Part shown: positions 51,999 to 61,696 of the stretch, piece by piece
How positions within the stretch are numbered: position 1 is the stretch's first letter
How the letters are laid out: each line of letters begins with the position of its first letter
From: Actinomycetes bacterium
GTDB lineage: Bacteria > Actinomycetota > Acidimicrobiia > Acidimicrobiales > JAMCPL01
Length of the DNA: 64,000 nt
Reading direction: 5' to 3'
Assembly (NCBI GenBank): GCA_021816935.1
Contig: JAKAWR010000009.1
Coordinates: 1-64,000, forward strand
Translations under genes and position numbers: made by a program
The notes under the pieces: generated by a model
Databases searched by the model: none
What the model was told of the DNA's origin: nothing
What the model saw: only the letters and a program-made list of their open reading frames with translations

Positions 51999-53111
51999 TC
52001 ATCGCCACGGGACGACCACTCCGTGTACCGGCGGGGGAGCGCTATCCGCTCCCGGCGCACCGCCGAGTCCACCCATGATCTGGAGCAACTCTTCCGCGCC
52101 GTCCAGACCGGCGGTCATCCGCGGAAGCTCGGCGAAGGGATAGCATCCCGACGCGAGTAGATCGAGTGCCGATATGTACGCTGCCGAGTCAACCCCCAGC
52201 GCTCCCAGCACGGTCAACTCCTTATAGATGAGCATGTCCGGCCAGAAACCGGGGGTATCCGCGGACCCCTTGGTTCCTGCCAGGACGATCGTGCCGCCGT
52301 CCCTGGCAAGCGCTACCGCTTGGCCGAGCGCGCCAGGGGCTTTCGCGGTGACGTCCAGCACGATGTCGGCGAGCCCTCCGGATGCACGCTTGAACGCCCT
52401 GGCCGGGTCTTCCTCGTCGACGTCAACGGCTATATCCGCGCCGAAGCTGCGTGCGGCTTCGAGGCGGATATGATCCCGCGGCCCCCGACCAGCGACCATC
52501 ACGAAAGCCGCTCCGGCCTCCTTCATGGCGGCACAGGCCGATATGCCCCTTATGCCGGGACCGAGCACAGCAACTGCCTGACCTGGCTGAAGGTGCGGTA
52601 TCGTCACGCCCCATCTGAAGCCCGCACCGAGCGGGTTGAAAAGTGTAGCCACCACCGGATCCAGGCCCGGAGGCACCCTGTGGAGGATCGAATCGGCACT
52701 CAGGTACTGGTACTGCGCATATCCCCCCCAAAGCCCGGGGAAGGTGTCGACGGGTATGAAGCCGTACATGTCGCCTATGCCGTGAGAGATGCAGCGGCGT
52801 ACTTCGCCGTTCCGGCACTCTTCGCAAGCGCCGCACGACTGGAAAACTTCGACCGCGACCCTATCGCCCTTGCTCAGGCCCCAACGCTGCGAAGCTATAG
52901 CGCCCACTTCGGCGAGCGTACCTACGCTCTCGTGGCCCGGTATGAAGCCGTAGCCCGGGTGTAGTTCGCCGCTGTACTGCTCATGGTCCGTGCCGCAAAG
53001 CCCACAGGCTTCCACCCTCAGCAGGGCTTCGTCGGGTCCTACGACCGGTACGGGAAGCTCGTGATGCGAGAGCACCTGCGGCGCTTCCAGCACCAGGGCC
53101 TGCGCGTTCAC
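51999..53111 (-). CDS. Zinc-dependent alcohol dehydrogenase (MDR family)
   Basis: A 370-residue medium-chain dehydrogenase. Catalytic zinc ligands are Cys in ACGLCGTDHEQY and His-Glu in GHESVGTL; the structural-zinc segment is SCGACEECRNGEVRRC. The nucleotide-binding motif is VAVLGPGIRGISACAAMKEAGA. It oxidises an alcohol or a polyol with NAD(P); the substrate is not defined. It starts with ATG at 53111. The position just upstream of the CMD gene suggests catabolism of a small compound. The C-terminus has a Gly/Pro-rich tail. Confidence 0.88.
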   Translation of the reverse strand: MNAQALVLEAPQVLSHHELPVPVVGPDEALLRVEACGLCGTDHEQYSGELHPGYGFIPGHESVGTLAEVGAIASQRWGLSKGDRVAVEVFQSCGACEECRNGEVRRCISHGIGDMYGFIPVDTFPGLWGGYAQYQYLSADSILHRVPPGLDPVVATLFNPLGAGFRWGVTIPHLQPGQAVAVLGPGIRGISACAAMKEAGAAFVMVAGRGPRDHIRLEAARSFGADIAVDVDEEDPARAFKRASGGLADIVLDVTAKAPGALGQAVALARDGGTIVLAGTKGSADTPGFWPDMLIYKELTVLGALGVDSAAYISALDLLASGCYPFAELPRMTAGLDGAEELLQIMGGLGGAPGADSAPPPVHGVVVPWR

Positions 53112-53203
53112 CGGCAGTCCAATCCGGCCGCCAGTCTCATATTACCGCGCGATCTACCGCTCAATGCTTCCGCTCTGCTCCGTTCCGCTCAAGCCTCTGC
53201 CGA

Positions 53204-54367
53204 TCAGGGACTCTTGGACTGGGCCTCCCCAAGCTCTGCCTGCCTGGCCAGCACCTGGCCGACGAAGGCGCGTCCCCTGGCGGTCCTGACAAGTACGTCG
53301 AGTTGCGCCGTCGGCCTTGCGAGCATCCAGGAGTGGCCTCCAGGGACCCACATTACCTTCCGGCTACTGGCTTCTTCGAACTCTTCCGCCGTCGAGGGGT
53401 TCGCGACCTTGTCGAAACAGCCCCAGACGGGCAGGAGCGGAATCTTCCCCTGCGAGCCGAGCTCCGCGACATCGCCGGTCATGTCGATTGTGAACAGCAT
53501 CGCGCCGACGGGGATCGTCCTTCCGATCGATCGCACGTTGCGACGGAAGTCGGGGATGAGGCGCTTCAGGGTGTCTGCCCGCCTCCGGCCCACGAGCAGA
53601 TCCGGCAAATCGGCTGCAAGGCCCAACCCAAGGTCGAGAATGCCTGCGATGTCGGGCGCGAGCGGCTTTACGGCGTTTACGAGGAGTCCGGTGCGATGTC
53701 TCCATGCGGGCGTGGCGGCACCGTCGCGGTAGACGATGCCAAGGGTGCGTTCGGGGTACTGCTGAGCGAACGCAACCGCAACGGCACCGCCCATCGAATG
53801 ACCGAGAAGAAGTGCACGGCCAACGCCGAGATGGTCCATCAGCGCCGCGATTTCGTTCGCAAGTTCGTAGATGTCGACCTTCGCCCAGGGCAGCGGATCG
53901 CTGCCGCCGAAGCCTGGAAGGCTCGGTGCGACCAGGCGCCAACCCAGGCCCTCGGCGAGCACGCGGCTCTCCTGCCAGTACATGCCGCCGCCCGCGAAGA
54001 ATCCGTGGATGTTAATTGCGAACAACTCCTCAGTGGACCCTGCAGAGGTGATCATCCGCAGCTTGGAGCGAACTTTGCCATCCGATCCCGAGCGAGCCGG
54101 CGCATGGCCCGGTGGTGATGTCACGAAGGTTCCTGCGGGAAAGTCGCCGTAGTTGTCGGTTACCCCGTAGCGAACCCTGCGACCTTCGCGGAGGAAGACG
54201 TTCGGCTCGATATGAACGCGTCCTGTGAGCCTTCGGTCCCGCGGGTCGATGTGGAAGTTACGGGCGTCGCCGTTCGAGCAGGAACTCTCCCGATATTCCG
54301 AGCCGAGAACGCCCCTTAACTGACCTGCCTGCAACTTGAACACCTGATCTCCAATTGCCGGTCGCAT
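53204..54367 (-). CDS. Alpha/beta-fold hydrolase with ~105-residue N-terminal extension
   Basis: A 387-residue protein. The hydrolase core begins near residue 105 (MITSAGSTEELFAINIHGFFAGGGMYW). It has nucleophile Ser in LLGHSMGGAVAVAFA and the C-terminal catalytic His in VPGGHSWML; the acid is probably Asp in WGCFDKVANP. Cytosolic; substrate unknown. The first 100 residues (RDRRLTGRVHIEPNVFLREGRRVRYGVTDNYGDFPAGTF) are not part of the fold and may be a spurious extension, since an ATG at residue 105 starts right at the core. I keep the long form because the segment has coding-like composition. Confidence 0.75.
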   Translation of the reverse strand: MRPAIGDQVFKLQAGQLRGVLGSEYRESSCSNGDARNFHIDPRDRRLTGRVHIEPNVFLREGRRVRYGVTDNYGDFPAGTFVTSPPGHAPARSGSDGKVRSKLRMITSAGSTEELFAINIHGFFAGGGMYWQESRVLAEGLGWRLVAPSLPGFGGSDPLPWAKVDIYELANEIAALMDHLGVGRALLLGHSMGGAVAVAFAQQYPERTLGIVYRDGAATPAWRHRTGLLVNAVKPLAPDIAGILDLGLGLAADLPDLLVGRRRADTLKRLIPDFRRNVRSIGRTIPVGAMLFTIDMTGDVAELGSQGKIPLLPVWGCFDKVANPSTAEEFEEASSRKVMWVPGGHSWMLARPTAQLDVLVRTARGRAFVGQVLARQAELGEAQSKSP

Positions 54368-54829
54368 AATGGATTCCGCAGTTCGCCGGCAGAACCGGGA
54401 ATCAATTCAATCAGTCCCGCGAGGTACAGCGGGCGCCTCCGCAGAGCCCCCCGCACGAATATCCGGCGGCGCTCCGGAACCGGAACCCCGGCTCATCCGG
54501 CGGCGGCTCTCGAACCTCATCGTGAACACCGTCAACAATAGCGCCACCAACTGCCGAAACGGTGGAACCTCGTCGTCGTTACGCTCGGGGCGTCTGTGCC
54601 TTCGCCGGCAGGGACGCGCCGATGGCCGAGTTCAGTGTAGTGTCCACCAAGTAATCGCCGCGCTCTCGCTGGCCAGATGACGCCCCTGGCTCGCCAGATA
54701 GTAACGCACCACTCGGCGGACGCTACACTACCACGTACCTGGAAGACTAATGCAAACGCATCTCAATGACCCGGGTGGCTTTGCCGGCTCTTGGTTTCGA
54801 CTCGGCTTCACCGGCTAACCTGGGTTGTC
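54368..54829. other. Divergent gap containing a MITE-like element
   Basis: 462 bp between the hydrolase and GH31 genes. It carries the 96-bp inverted-repeat element at 54634-54729. The rest has no gene; the last 100 bp should hold the GH31 promoter. Confidence 0.5.
54634..54729. mobile_element. MITE-like 96-bp element with 15-bp terminal inverted repeats
   Basis: Left end AGTGTAGTGTCCACC (54634-54648), right end complement AGTGTAGCGTCCGCC (54715-54729): 15 bp with two mismatches. The left ~40 bp recur at 16421-16460. The interior is too short for a transposase. No target duplication is clear. It may be moved by a transposase encoded elsewhere. Confidence 0.6.
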
Positions 54830-57820
54830 ATGGCGTTACGAGACGGTGCCAGGCAGCTGTATTACCTGGGCAAGGCGGGGATGTCGGCGGTGGGGAACCT
54901 GGGTCCCAAGTGGACCGGGCTTGTCGCGGCCAATACGGCGAAGCAGCTCGGCCAGGACGCTTGGGCAGCTCTGGGCGCGGCGCGTGAGGCACGTTCGGCC
55001 GTCTGGGAGGATCCGGGGCCGCTCGAGGCGTTCGAGAAGGAGGGCGAAGGCGGGATCTTCCGGTTTACCCGCGCCGAGCTGGAAATCGCCTTCATCTCGC
55101 CTGCGGTCGTGAGGGTTACCTGGACGCCCGGCGTATTGCCGGTTCCCTACGGGCTCGACCCGGCCGGTGTCGCGGGTACAGGGATCACACGGGTCGCCGA
55201 GCCGGAGAACGGTGCCGGGTGGTACGTGATCGGGTCTGCCGATGCCGCCGTGAGGGTCTCCGATCTCGGCGCGATCGAGCTCGCAATGCCCGGTACGGGA
55301 ATCGGCCGCCGAGCTGGCGGCAGGGGAAAGGCTGCGCCAGGCGGGCCAGGGGCTTCCTCCGATGAGGAAGGGTGGGCGAAGCAGGTGGAGTGGGCGAACG
55401 TGACCGTGCTCCGGCGTGACGAGCCGCCGACGCGTTCCGGCGAGGCCTGGCAGCTTCGCTATCACTTGGCCGGCTCCATGATGACCAGCGGCCTCGGCGA
55501 GAAAGCTGGCGGGCTGGACCTGTCGGGGCGCAGGTACAGGCTGTGGAATCGGGATCCCGGCGGGATATGGGGACCGGGAGCCGATCCGCTCTACGTGGGC
55601 ATCCCGGTAACCGTGAGCGTGGACACGAATGACCCGTCCAGGTGCGTGGGGTGCTTCTACGAGAATCCGTTCGAGAGTGTTTTCGAGTTGGGAGGTGAAA
55701 AGCAGGCTGGCCCGGCGACCAGCAGTGTCCGGTTCAAGGGCGGAGCGCTGCGATATTACCTGATGGCGGGGGCGCTTGGCGAGGTTGTGGGTGCCTATAT
55801 GAGCCTCACGGGCAAGCCACCGCTGCCTCCGAGGTGGGCACTGGGCTATCACCAGAGCCAGTGGGGATATAAGTCGGGTGACGACGTTCGCCGGATCTGC
55901 GCGGGGTTTGCCGAGATGAAGCTTCCGCTATCGGCGATACATCTCGACATCGACTACATGGATGGCTACAGGGTTTTCACCATCGACCAGGCGAAGTTCC
56001 CCGACTTCCGCTCGCTGTCGGACGAGATCGGGGCTTCGGGGACGAGGATCGTCACCATCCTCGACCCGGCCGTAAAGGCTGACGGCGCGAACGAGATGTA
56101 CCGGGAAGGTACCGAAAGGGGTTACTACGTCGCCAGCGAGGGCGGTCGTGCCTACGAGGGAATCGTCTGGCCCGGCAGGGCGGCATTCCCCGATTTCACC
56201 GATCCCGCGGCGAGGCGCTGGTGGGCGTCGAAGTACCAGATACTCACCGGTGCAGGAGTGGCGGGGGTGTGGCACGACATGAACGAGCCGACCGACATCT
56301 CCCTTGCAGGGGACAAGACGCTTCCCCGATCACTCCCCCACTCCATGGACGGCCGTGGTGGGGTGCACGCCGAAGCGCACAACTTCTATGGGCTCGAGAT
56401 GAATGCCGCAGGTTTCGAGGGCTTACGGGAGGCGGAACCGGAGCGCAGGCCTTTTGTCCTGTCGAGATCGGGCTGGGCCGGCGTCCAGCGCTACGCATGG
56501 ACATGGTCGGGGGATTCGGCCGCGACATGGGGCGCCTACCGCCAGCAGATCGCAACCGCCATAGGGCTCGGATTGTCCGGGGTGGCCTTCTCCGGATCCG
56601 ATATAGGCGGGTTCAACGGCGCGCCCGGTGAGGAGCTGTACGTCAGGTGGTTGCAGCTCGGGATGCTGATGCCACTTGCGAGAACGCACTGTGTACAGGG
56701 AGTGCCGGAGAGGGAGCCCTGGCGATGGCCCGGAGAGGTTCGCCGGGTGATCGCTTCATGGGTGCGGTTTCGCTACCGGCTGCTTCCCTACCTCTACACG
56801 CTCGCCTACGAAGCGGGCGCCACCGGTATCCCCCCGGTCAGGCCGGCTGCGTGGGGATGCCTGGAAGACGGCAGTTATAGGGATATGGCGGAAGAGGATC
56901 TCACCGTGCTGCTCAGGTCTGCGGATACCTTCTTGCTGGGGGACTCGTTGTTTGCAGCTCCCGTCGTGCATCCTGCCCACCGCTCACGGCTCTGTGTCCT
57001 TCCCCCGGGAGAATGGAGCTGCATCTGGGATCGTGTGCCGTCGGGACAGCGTCGGCGGGAGGTAGCGGCGGAACCGGCCGCGAACGGTCGTGGCGACTCG
57101 AGGGGCTCGCGCTTTTGTGGCACGGGTGGCGGCTGCGGAACGGGATCCGGTTACGGTACCAGTATCGGGTACGTCGGAGGGAGGACGGCGAGGCTTCCGG
57201 GGCCCCTGCCGGCGTCCCCGCTCCTCGCAAAGATGGGTCGGATAGTGCCTCTTGACGACGGGTTCGCCGGCGTGGTGTTCAAAGACACGGGGCTCTGGCT
57301 GGAGGGCGATGGAGAGCTCGCGCTGCGAAACGGCGGCGGGGCGGGCCAGGCGGGTGCAGGCAGTGCCGGGGGGGGTGCGGCCGGCGGAGGCGCGCAGCAA
57401 TCGGCGCGTCGAGCCGGCTCCGGCACTCGGGCAGATACGGGCGCCAGTCCGGCAGCGCCGTTCCCCGGTGAAGGCAAAGTGCTTCTCGACAGCGGTCACC
57501 GGCCCAGGCTCCTGTCGTTCCACATATGGCCCGACTCGGTAGGCGGAGCTGAAGGATCCTGTTACGACGATGCGGGAGATGGTTACGGTAGCTCCCGAAT
57601 CGACAGGCTCACGTGGCGGCCCGGCGAGCGGGATGGTACGGCGCAGCTCCTGTGGGAGCGGGAAGGGTCCTATGGGGATCCGCCGCTGGTGCGGGTCGTG
57701 GTCCATGGCATGTCGGCCGAGGGAGCGTCGGTTGGCGGCGAATCGGTGGAATGGAAAGGCCAGTCCTGCGTGTGCGCCCCATTCGAGGAGCTGCATCTGG
57801 AGGGCCTCACCCGTTCGTAG
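54830..57820 (+). CDS. Glycoside hydrolase family 31 (alpha-glucosidase/xylosidase type)
   Basis: A 996-residue GH31 enzyme. The segment PPRWALGYHQSQWGYKSGDDVRRI, the nucleophile Asp483 in GVWHDMNEPTD and the acid/base Asp562 in WSGDSAATWGAYRQQ are conserved, with SGVAFSGSDIGGFNGAPGEELYVRWLQLG after. No signal peptide is seen, so it works in the cytosol, probably on alpha-glucosides or related oligosaccharides. Gly/Ala-rich inserts lie near residues 760-790 and 840-880, between the barrel and the C-terminal beta domains. The ATG at 54830 starts MALRDGARQLYYLGKAG; a TTG 39 bp upstream is less likely. It stands alone in its direction. Confidence 0.9.
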   Translation: MALRDGARQLYYLGKAGMSAVGNLGPKWTGLVAANTAKQLGQDAWAALGAAREARSAVWEDPGPLEAFEKEGEGGIFRFTRAELEIAFISPAVVRVTWTPGVLPVPYGLDPAGVAGTGITRVAEPENGAGWYVIGSADAAVRVSDLGAIELAMPGTGIGRRAGGRGKAAPGGPGASSDEEGWAKQVEWANVTVLRRDEPPTRSGEAWQLRYHLAGSMMTSGLGEKAGGLDLSGRRYRLWNRDPGGIWGPGADPLYVGIPVTVSVDTNDPSRCVGCFYENPFESVFELGGEKQAGPATSSVRFKGGALRYYLMAGALGEVVGAYMSLTGKPPLPPRWALGYHQSQWGYKSGDDVRRICAGFAEMKLPLSAIHLDIDYMDGYRVFTIDQAKFPDFRSLSDEIGASGTRIVTILDPAVKADGANEMYREGTERGYYVASEGGRAYEGIVWPGRAAFPDFTDPAARRWWASKYQILTGAGVAGVWHDMNEPTDISLAGDKTLPRSLPHSMDGRGGVHAEAHNFYGLEMNAAGFEGLREAEPERRPFVLSRSGWAGVQRYAWTWSGDSAATWGAYRQQIATAIGLGLSGVAFSGSDIGGFNGAPGEELYVRWLQLGMLMPLARTHCVQGVPEREPWRWPGEVRRVIASWVRFRYRLLPYLYTLAYEAGATGIPPVRPAAWGCLEDGSYRDMAEEDLTVLLRSADTFLLGDSLFAAPVVHPAHRSRLCVLPPGEWSCIWDRVPSGQRRREVAAEPAANGRGDSRGSRFCGTGGGCGTGSGYGTSIGYVGGRTARLPGPLPASPLLAKMGRIVPLDDGFAGVVFKDTGLWLEGDGELALRNGGGAGQAGAGSAGGGAAGGGAQQSARRAGSGTRADTGASPAAPFPGEGKVLLDSGHRPRLLSFHIWPDSVGGAEGSCYDDAGDGYGSSRIDRLTWRPGERDGTAQLLWEREGSYGDPPLVRVVVHGMSAEGASVGGESVEWKGQSCVCAPFEELHLEGLTRS

Positions 57821-57905
57821 GCGGGCGCTGTCGCGGGATCGCCGCCAGGACCGCGCCTGAACTGCATCCGGAGAGCGCTACTCGCGCGGCCCTCCGGTCG
57901 GAAGG

Positions 57906-58172
57906 TCAGGGGCTGTCAGCTTCGATAGCCTCGCGGACCCGCTGCACGAGGGAAGGAGGAACGTGATCCTTGCAGCGGTCGGCGAGAACCCTCTTCAGCT
58001 CCACCGCAAAGCCGTATGCCCTGAAGCACGGTTCGCAGGCGTCGAGGTGTTGCTGGATCACCTGCCTCGTGTCGTCATTCAGTTCGCCGTCTATGTACCT
58101 GTACAGCTCTACCTTGGCCTCGGTGCAGTTGCCACCCGGATCAAAGAAAGCGCTTCCGTGTTCGCCGGTCAC
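57906..58172 (-). CDS. Zinc-binding anti-sigma factor, RsrA-like
   Basis: An 88-residue ZAS-domain protein. The metal set is Cys16, His42, Cys46, Cys49 (QHLDACEPC), the same spacing as in the redox-sensing anti-sigma factors of the RsrA type. Oxidation would release zinc and free the sigma factor. A further Cys lies at about 68. It starts with GTG at 58172, overlapping the sigma-factor stop (GTGA). The pair thus forms one operon, sigma first. Actinobacterial relatives are annotated as mycothiol-system anti-sigma factors; ino1 at 47329 belongs to the same thiol's pathway. Confidence 0.88.
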   Translation of the reverse strand: MTGEHGSAFFDPGGNCTEAKVELYRYIDGELNDDTRQVIQQHLDACEPCFRAYGFAVELKRVLADRCKDHVPPSLVQRVREAIEADSP

Positions 58173-58870
58173 GATCCTGCCCCGGATCCGCACATCGCCC
58201 CGGCTCCCGACGCCACGATCCCCGAGCCTCCCGTCCCCGCCGGCACAGCTCCTGACGTCGCCGACCCCGGGGCTACGGTTCCGACCTTCGCCGGCCCGTC
58301 CTGTTCTACGAGACCACGCGAGATGACATAGGGATGGAGAGCCTTTTCGAGGAACCTCCTACCTCTGTGTATCCTGCTCATCACCGTTCCTATGGGGGCG
58401 CCGGTTATCTCAGCGATCTCCTTGTACGAAAAACCCTCGACATCGGCCAGTAGGAGGGCAAGCCTGAAAGTCTCGGGAAGCGATTCGAGAGCCTCTTTTA
58501 TCTCGTCGTCGGTGAACGACTCGAGAACCTCCTCCTCGACCGAGCGTTGCGGACCGCCGGACTGGGAAGGTCTCGATATCGGTATCCGTTTGAAAAGGTA
58601 GAGGTCCTCGACATCCTCCATGTTTTCCACGTCGGGGCGCCTTTTGGCGGCGCGGTAGTTGTTGATGAAGGTGTTGGTGAGAATGCGGTAGAGCCAGGCC
58701 CGGACGTTGCTCCCCTCCTCGAAGCCGTCGAAGCCCCGGTACGCCTTGAGGAACGTCTCCTGAACGAGATCCTCGGCATCAGGCGGGTTCCTCGTCATGC
58801 GAAGCGCGGCTGTGTAGAGGGCCCCCATGTGAACGAGTGCAAGATCGACAAACTTCGCCTTATCGGCCAT
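58169..58870 (-). CDS. ECF RNA polymerase sigma factor, SigR/SigH-like
   Basis: A 233-residue group IV sigma factor. Region 2 is [57 protein letters not shown] and region 4 is [56 protein letters not shown]. These are the hallmarks of the SigR/SigH oxidative-stress group. The last ~50 residues are Gly/Ala/Ser-rich and extra. Its stop overlaps the anti-sigma start. The -10-like TACAAT ends six bases before the ATG, so the mRNA may be leaderless. Confidence 0.92.
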   Translation of the reverse strand: MADKAKFVDLALVHMGALYTAALRMTRNPPDAEDLVQETFLKAYRGFDGFEEGSNVRAWLYRILTNTFINNYRAAKRRPDVENMEDVEDLYLFKRIPISRPSQSGGPQRSVEEEVLESFTDDEIKEALESLPETFRLALLLADVEGFSYKEIAEITGAPIGTVMSRIHRGRRFLEKALHPYVISRGLVEQDGPAKVGTVAPGSATSGAVPAGTGGSGIVASGAGAMCGSGAGS

Positions 58871-58876
58871 GGAAGA

Positions 58877-58882
58877 ATTGTA
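58877..58882 (-). promoter_or_regulatory. -10 element of the sigma factor gene
   Basis: TACAAT on the minus strand, six bases from the start codon. This spacing predicts a leaderless transcript. A weak -35 (TGACCG) lies 16 bp further upstream. Confidence 0.5.
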
Positions 58883-58901
58883 GTGTTTCCGGCGACCTCG
58901 G

Positions 58902-60455
58902 TCAGGACGCCGTTGGCGTGAGGGACAGGAGCGTAACGCCTTCCGCGGGGAGCTGGAAGGTGATGGTTGCCGAGTTGCCCTGCGTATTGCCGGACGCCAC
59001 GACCGCGTTCGTATGAGCGTTATCGGTGAGGCTGCGGTTCCAGGTGTAGGACGTCCCATGCGCGAGCCCGGTCAGGTTCAGGGACACCGTTCGGTAATAG
59101 GGGTTGGGGTTCGTCGTGCCGTAGTTGCCCGGTAACGAGTATGGCATGAAGTTGTAGATGAGCACGTGAATCCCTCCCGCCAGCGTGGACGAAGCGATCG
59201 CACCCACGCGCCCGTTCGTTTCCATGCCGGACTGGTCGGGAGACAGGGTAACTGGCAGCGACGCTCCGGCGAGATCGTGGTAATACTCGAAGGCGTAGTA
59301 GACCGGCTGCGGAGTGTTGTCCGGTCCCTGAAGGAGGCCGAAGACTGCGGGTGCGCTGCCGTTGCCGAGGTTCCAGGCGTTGTAGAAGCAGCTCCGGTCG
59401 AGACCGGAGGATTGCATGCTGTCGAGCACCGCGGCGGCAAAGGCGGCTCCATAGGACTGTGTCATGCGAACGTCGTACTCGGCGTTGACGTTCCACTCGT
59501 CGATCCAGGTGAGGGGGTGGAGGCCCGGGTAACCGGCGAGGAGGTTCTTTACCTCGGTCACCTGGTTGCCGTAGGTGCGGGCATGCAGGTCGGGATTGTA
59601 GTAGCAGGGAACGCCGGCAGGAGATGGGTTCGTTACCAGGCACAATCCGTTCGGTAGGAACCCGCCGGGCCCAACGTCCGGGTCGTTGGCATACCAGTGC
59701 CACGAGACGAAATCGAGTGGTAGGTCATTCGCCTGCACGTACTTGAAAAAGGGCTGCAACCAGGCCTTGTCCACGTCGGCCAGCGCCGGTCCCCCGACTT
59801 CGAGCGCTACGCCGTACTGCTGTGCCACCTGCTCCAGCACGGTTGCCGTGTCCTGGTACAGGTGAAGGTACCCGTTGAGGCCCCCCGACCAGAACAAACC
59901 GTCTGGCTCGTTCCACACCTCGAAGATCCTGACTCCCTCGTCGAGGATCTCGTGGGTGGCCATTTGCTTTACCAGCGCGTCCCATTTCGCCTGGGTCGAA
60001 GGGGTCGCATCCGGTGGCGCGTAGTTCGGGTTCCCCCCCGAGGGCACGTTGCTTGCCAGGCAGGGAGGGGTGTAGTCGATGATGAGCAGCGGCGTGGCTC
60101 CTTCGGCCCTGATCTCGTTCACCCGCGTATCGGTGTTGATCGGGTTCCACGCTCCGGTCGAGCAGTTGTAGACCGGCTGCCCGTTGTAGCTCTCTTCGAG
60201 GCCCACGTCGGCGCGCTCGAAGGCGAGGCCGAGGGGTCGCAGGGGGCCCACGGAACCGGCGCTTCCCGGGCCGTCCGCTCCCAGGAGACTTTCGTTGATC
60301 GGCACTCCCGGCTTAGAAGCCTGCACGCCCACGGCCACCGTCTCGGGAAACCATTGCCCGTAGCCGAGCCCTGGGAGAAAAGCGCACGAGCTCGCAAGGA
60401 GGGCGAGCAACGTCGCCGGTACCACTATTGCCGTAGCGCGGGTGGGTTTCCACAT
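58902..60455 (-). CDS. Secreted GH39-like glycosidase lipoprotein
   Basis: A 517-residue exported enzyme. Residues 1-24 are a lipoprotein signal ([14 protein letters not shown], Cys24). The barrel has the acid/base Glu183 in [13 protein letters not shown] and the nucleophile Glu320 in [14 protein letters not shown], the pattern of clan GH-A families such as GH39 (beta-xylosidase/iduronidase). The C-terminal ~130 residues form a beta domain ([17 protein letters not shown]). Substrate unknown. The frame runs on upstream over an unrelated antisense stretch, but the ATG at 60455 starts the signal peptide. It is divergent from the epimerase at 60483 with only 27 bp between. Confidence 0.85.
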   Translation of the reverse strand: MWKPTRATAIVVPATLLALLASSCAFLPGLGYGQWFPETVAVGVQASKPGVPINESLLGADGPGSAGSVGPLRPLGLAFERADVGLEESYNGQPVYNCSTGAWNPINTDTRVNEIRAEGATPLLIIDYTPPCLASNVPSGGNPNYAPPDATPSTQAKWDALVKQMATHEILDEGVRIFEVWNEPDGLFWSGGLNGYLHLYQDTATVLEQVAQQYGVALEVGGPALADVDKAWLQPFFKYVQANDLPLDFVSWHWYANDPDVGPGGFLPNGLCLVTNPSPAGVPCYYNPDLHARTYGNQVTEVKNLLAGYPGLHPLTWIDEWNVNAEYDVRMTQSYGAAFAAAVLDSMQSSGLDRSCFYNAWNLGNGSAPAVFGLLQGPDNTPQPVYYAFEYYHDLAGASLPVTLSPDQSGMETNGRVGAIASSTLAGGIHVLIYNFMPYSLPGNYGTTNPNPYYRTVSLNLTGLAHGTSYTWNRSLTDNAHTNAVVASGNTQGNSATITFQLPAEGVTLLSLTPTAS

Positions 60456-60482
60456 CGTGGGGGATTCTACTACGGTGGTGTC

Positions 60483-61658
60483 GTGGCCGGGCAGGCAGGT
60501 GGTAGGGCGACAGAACGGAGCGCGTTGGTGACCGGCGGGAGCGGGGTGCTCGGGAGGGCGGTTGTGAGTCGCCTGCTCCGAGGAGGCTGGAAGGTGACGG
60601 TGGCCGACAGGATCCCTCCGCCGCCTGAGTGTGCCGGCGCCGGATTCGCCGAGTCGGACCTGGAGGAGTTGGCCAGGCGACCGGACGGCATGCGTGACCT
60701 TGTCCGGGGATCGACGCACGTCATCCACCTTGCTGCGAAGCTGCCGCAGCACCTGCTCACGGAGGCGGCCTATCGCTCGATGAACGTCGGTGTCACGGAG
60801 CAACTTGCCGTTGTGGCGGCCGGTGAAGGCGTGAGCCGGTTCGTTTTCGCGTCGACTATAGAGATGTACGGACCGCAGGCGGTGCCGAGGCCGCTGGAAG
60901 AGACTGCCGAGCGCCTTTTCACCGGGATCTACAGCCGGACCAAGTGGGAGTGCGAGCAGATCCTGACCGGGATATCGGCGGAAAGCGGGATGGAGGCGGT
61001 GTTCCTGCGGATGCCGCTGATCATGGGCCCGGGTTTCCGTAACGAAGGCACCGTGCTCCGGGCGTTCTCTTTCATGAGATGGGGCGTGCCGCTCCCGGTG
61101 CCGGCCCCTGACGCCCTGGTGGCCTTCGTGTCGGCACGCGATGTTGCGCAGGCTTTCGAGTTGGCGGCCACCGTTTCGGGGATCTCCGGGGAGGCCTTTA
61201 ATATCGCCGCGTCCGATAACCCGACGATGATGGAGCACATGAGACAGGTTGTGTCCGGCGTGGGTTCGCGCTCCAGGCCGTACCCGGTCTGGCGGCCGCT
61301 GATCTCGGCGGTCGTGGCTGCAAGCAGGTGGTCCGCCGGCAGGCCCGGCGCTACGTTGTTTGGTGCACCGGCCGAGCTCGTCCCCTTCATCTCGGTCGGA
61401 GGCGCGTACTCGATCGGGAAGGCAAGGAAGGTGCTCGGTTATGCCCCGCAGGACAGCTGCGCGGACTCGTGGATCAACACCTACAACTGGTGGCGCGGGT
61501 CCCGGCGCGAGACGGTCCGGTGGGCCGTCGAAAGGAAGAGATGGCGAAGCCCTATAGCCCGAGCCTGCGTAAGGTGCCGGTCCCGCGGGGTACGGCTTCT
61601 GCGGGCTTTCCTCGTTGATGATGCGAATGCCACGAAATCGGGTTGTCCGGACTCGTAG
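60483..61658 (+). CDS. NAD-dependent epimerase/dehydratase
   Basis: A 391-residue extended SDR. The dinucleotide motif is ALVTGGSGVLGRAVVSRLLRGGW (residues 14-36); the catalytic Tyr/Lys are in YSRTKWECEQIL, with Ser/Thr in FASTIEMYGP. A C-terminal domain follows (VSARDVAQAFELAATV, EAFNIAASDNPTM). Sugar-nucleotide or sterol-type substrates are both possible. The GTG at 60483 gives nine residues before the first strand. The last ~60 residues, Arg/Cys-rich, do not look like the family. The region shared with the GH39-like gene is only 27 bp. Confidence 0.8.
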   Translation: MAGQAGGRATERSALVTGGSGVLGRAVVSRLLRGGWKVTVADRIPPPPECAGAGFAESDLEELARRPDGMRDLVRGSTHVIHLAAKLPQHLLTEAAYRSMNVGVTEQLAVVAAGEGVSRFVFASTIEMYGPQAVPRPLEETAERLFTGIYSRTKWECEQILTGISAESGMEAVFLRMPLIMGPGFRNEGTVLRAFSFMRWGVPLPVPAPDALVAFVSARDVAQAFELAATVSGISGEAFNIAASDNPTMMEHMRQVVSGVGSRSRPYPVWRPLISAVVAASRWSAGRPGATLFGAPAELVPFISVGGAYSIGKARKVLGYAPQDSCADSWINTYNWWRGSRRETVRWAVERKRWRSPIARACVRCRSRGVRLLRAFLVDDANATKSGCPDS

Positions 61659-61696
61659 CGTGGAATAGATCTTGCCGGCCGGGCGTTGTACCGGGT

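Noticed and set aside
59862-60482. Upstream extension of the epimerase over the GH39-like gene
   Set aside because: The family sequence begins after the GTG at 60483; the extension is the complement of a secreted glycosidase.
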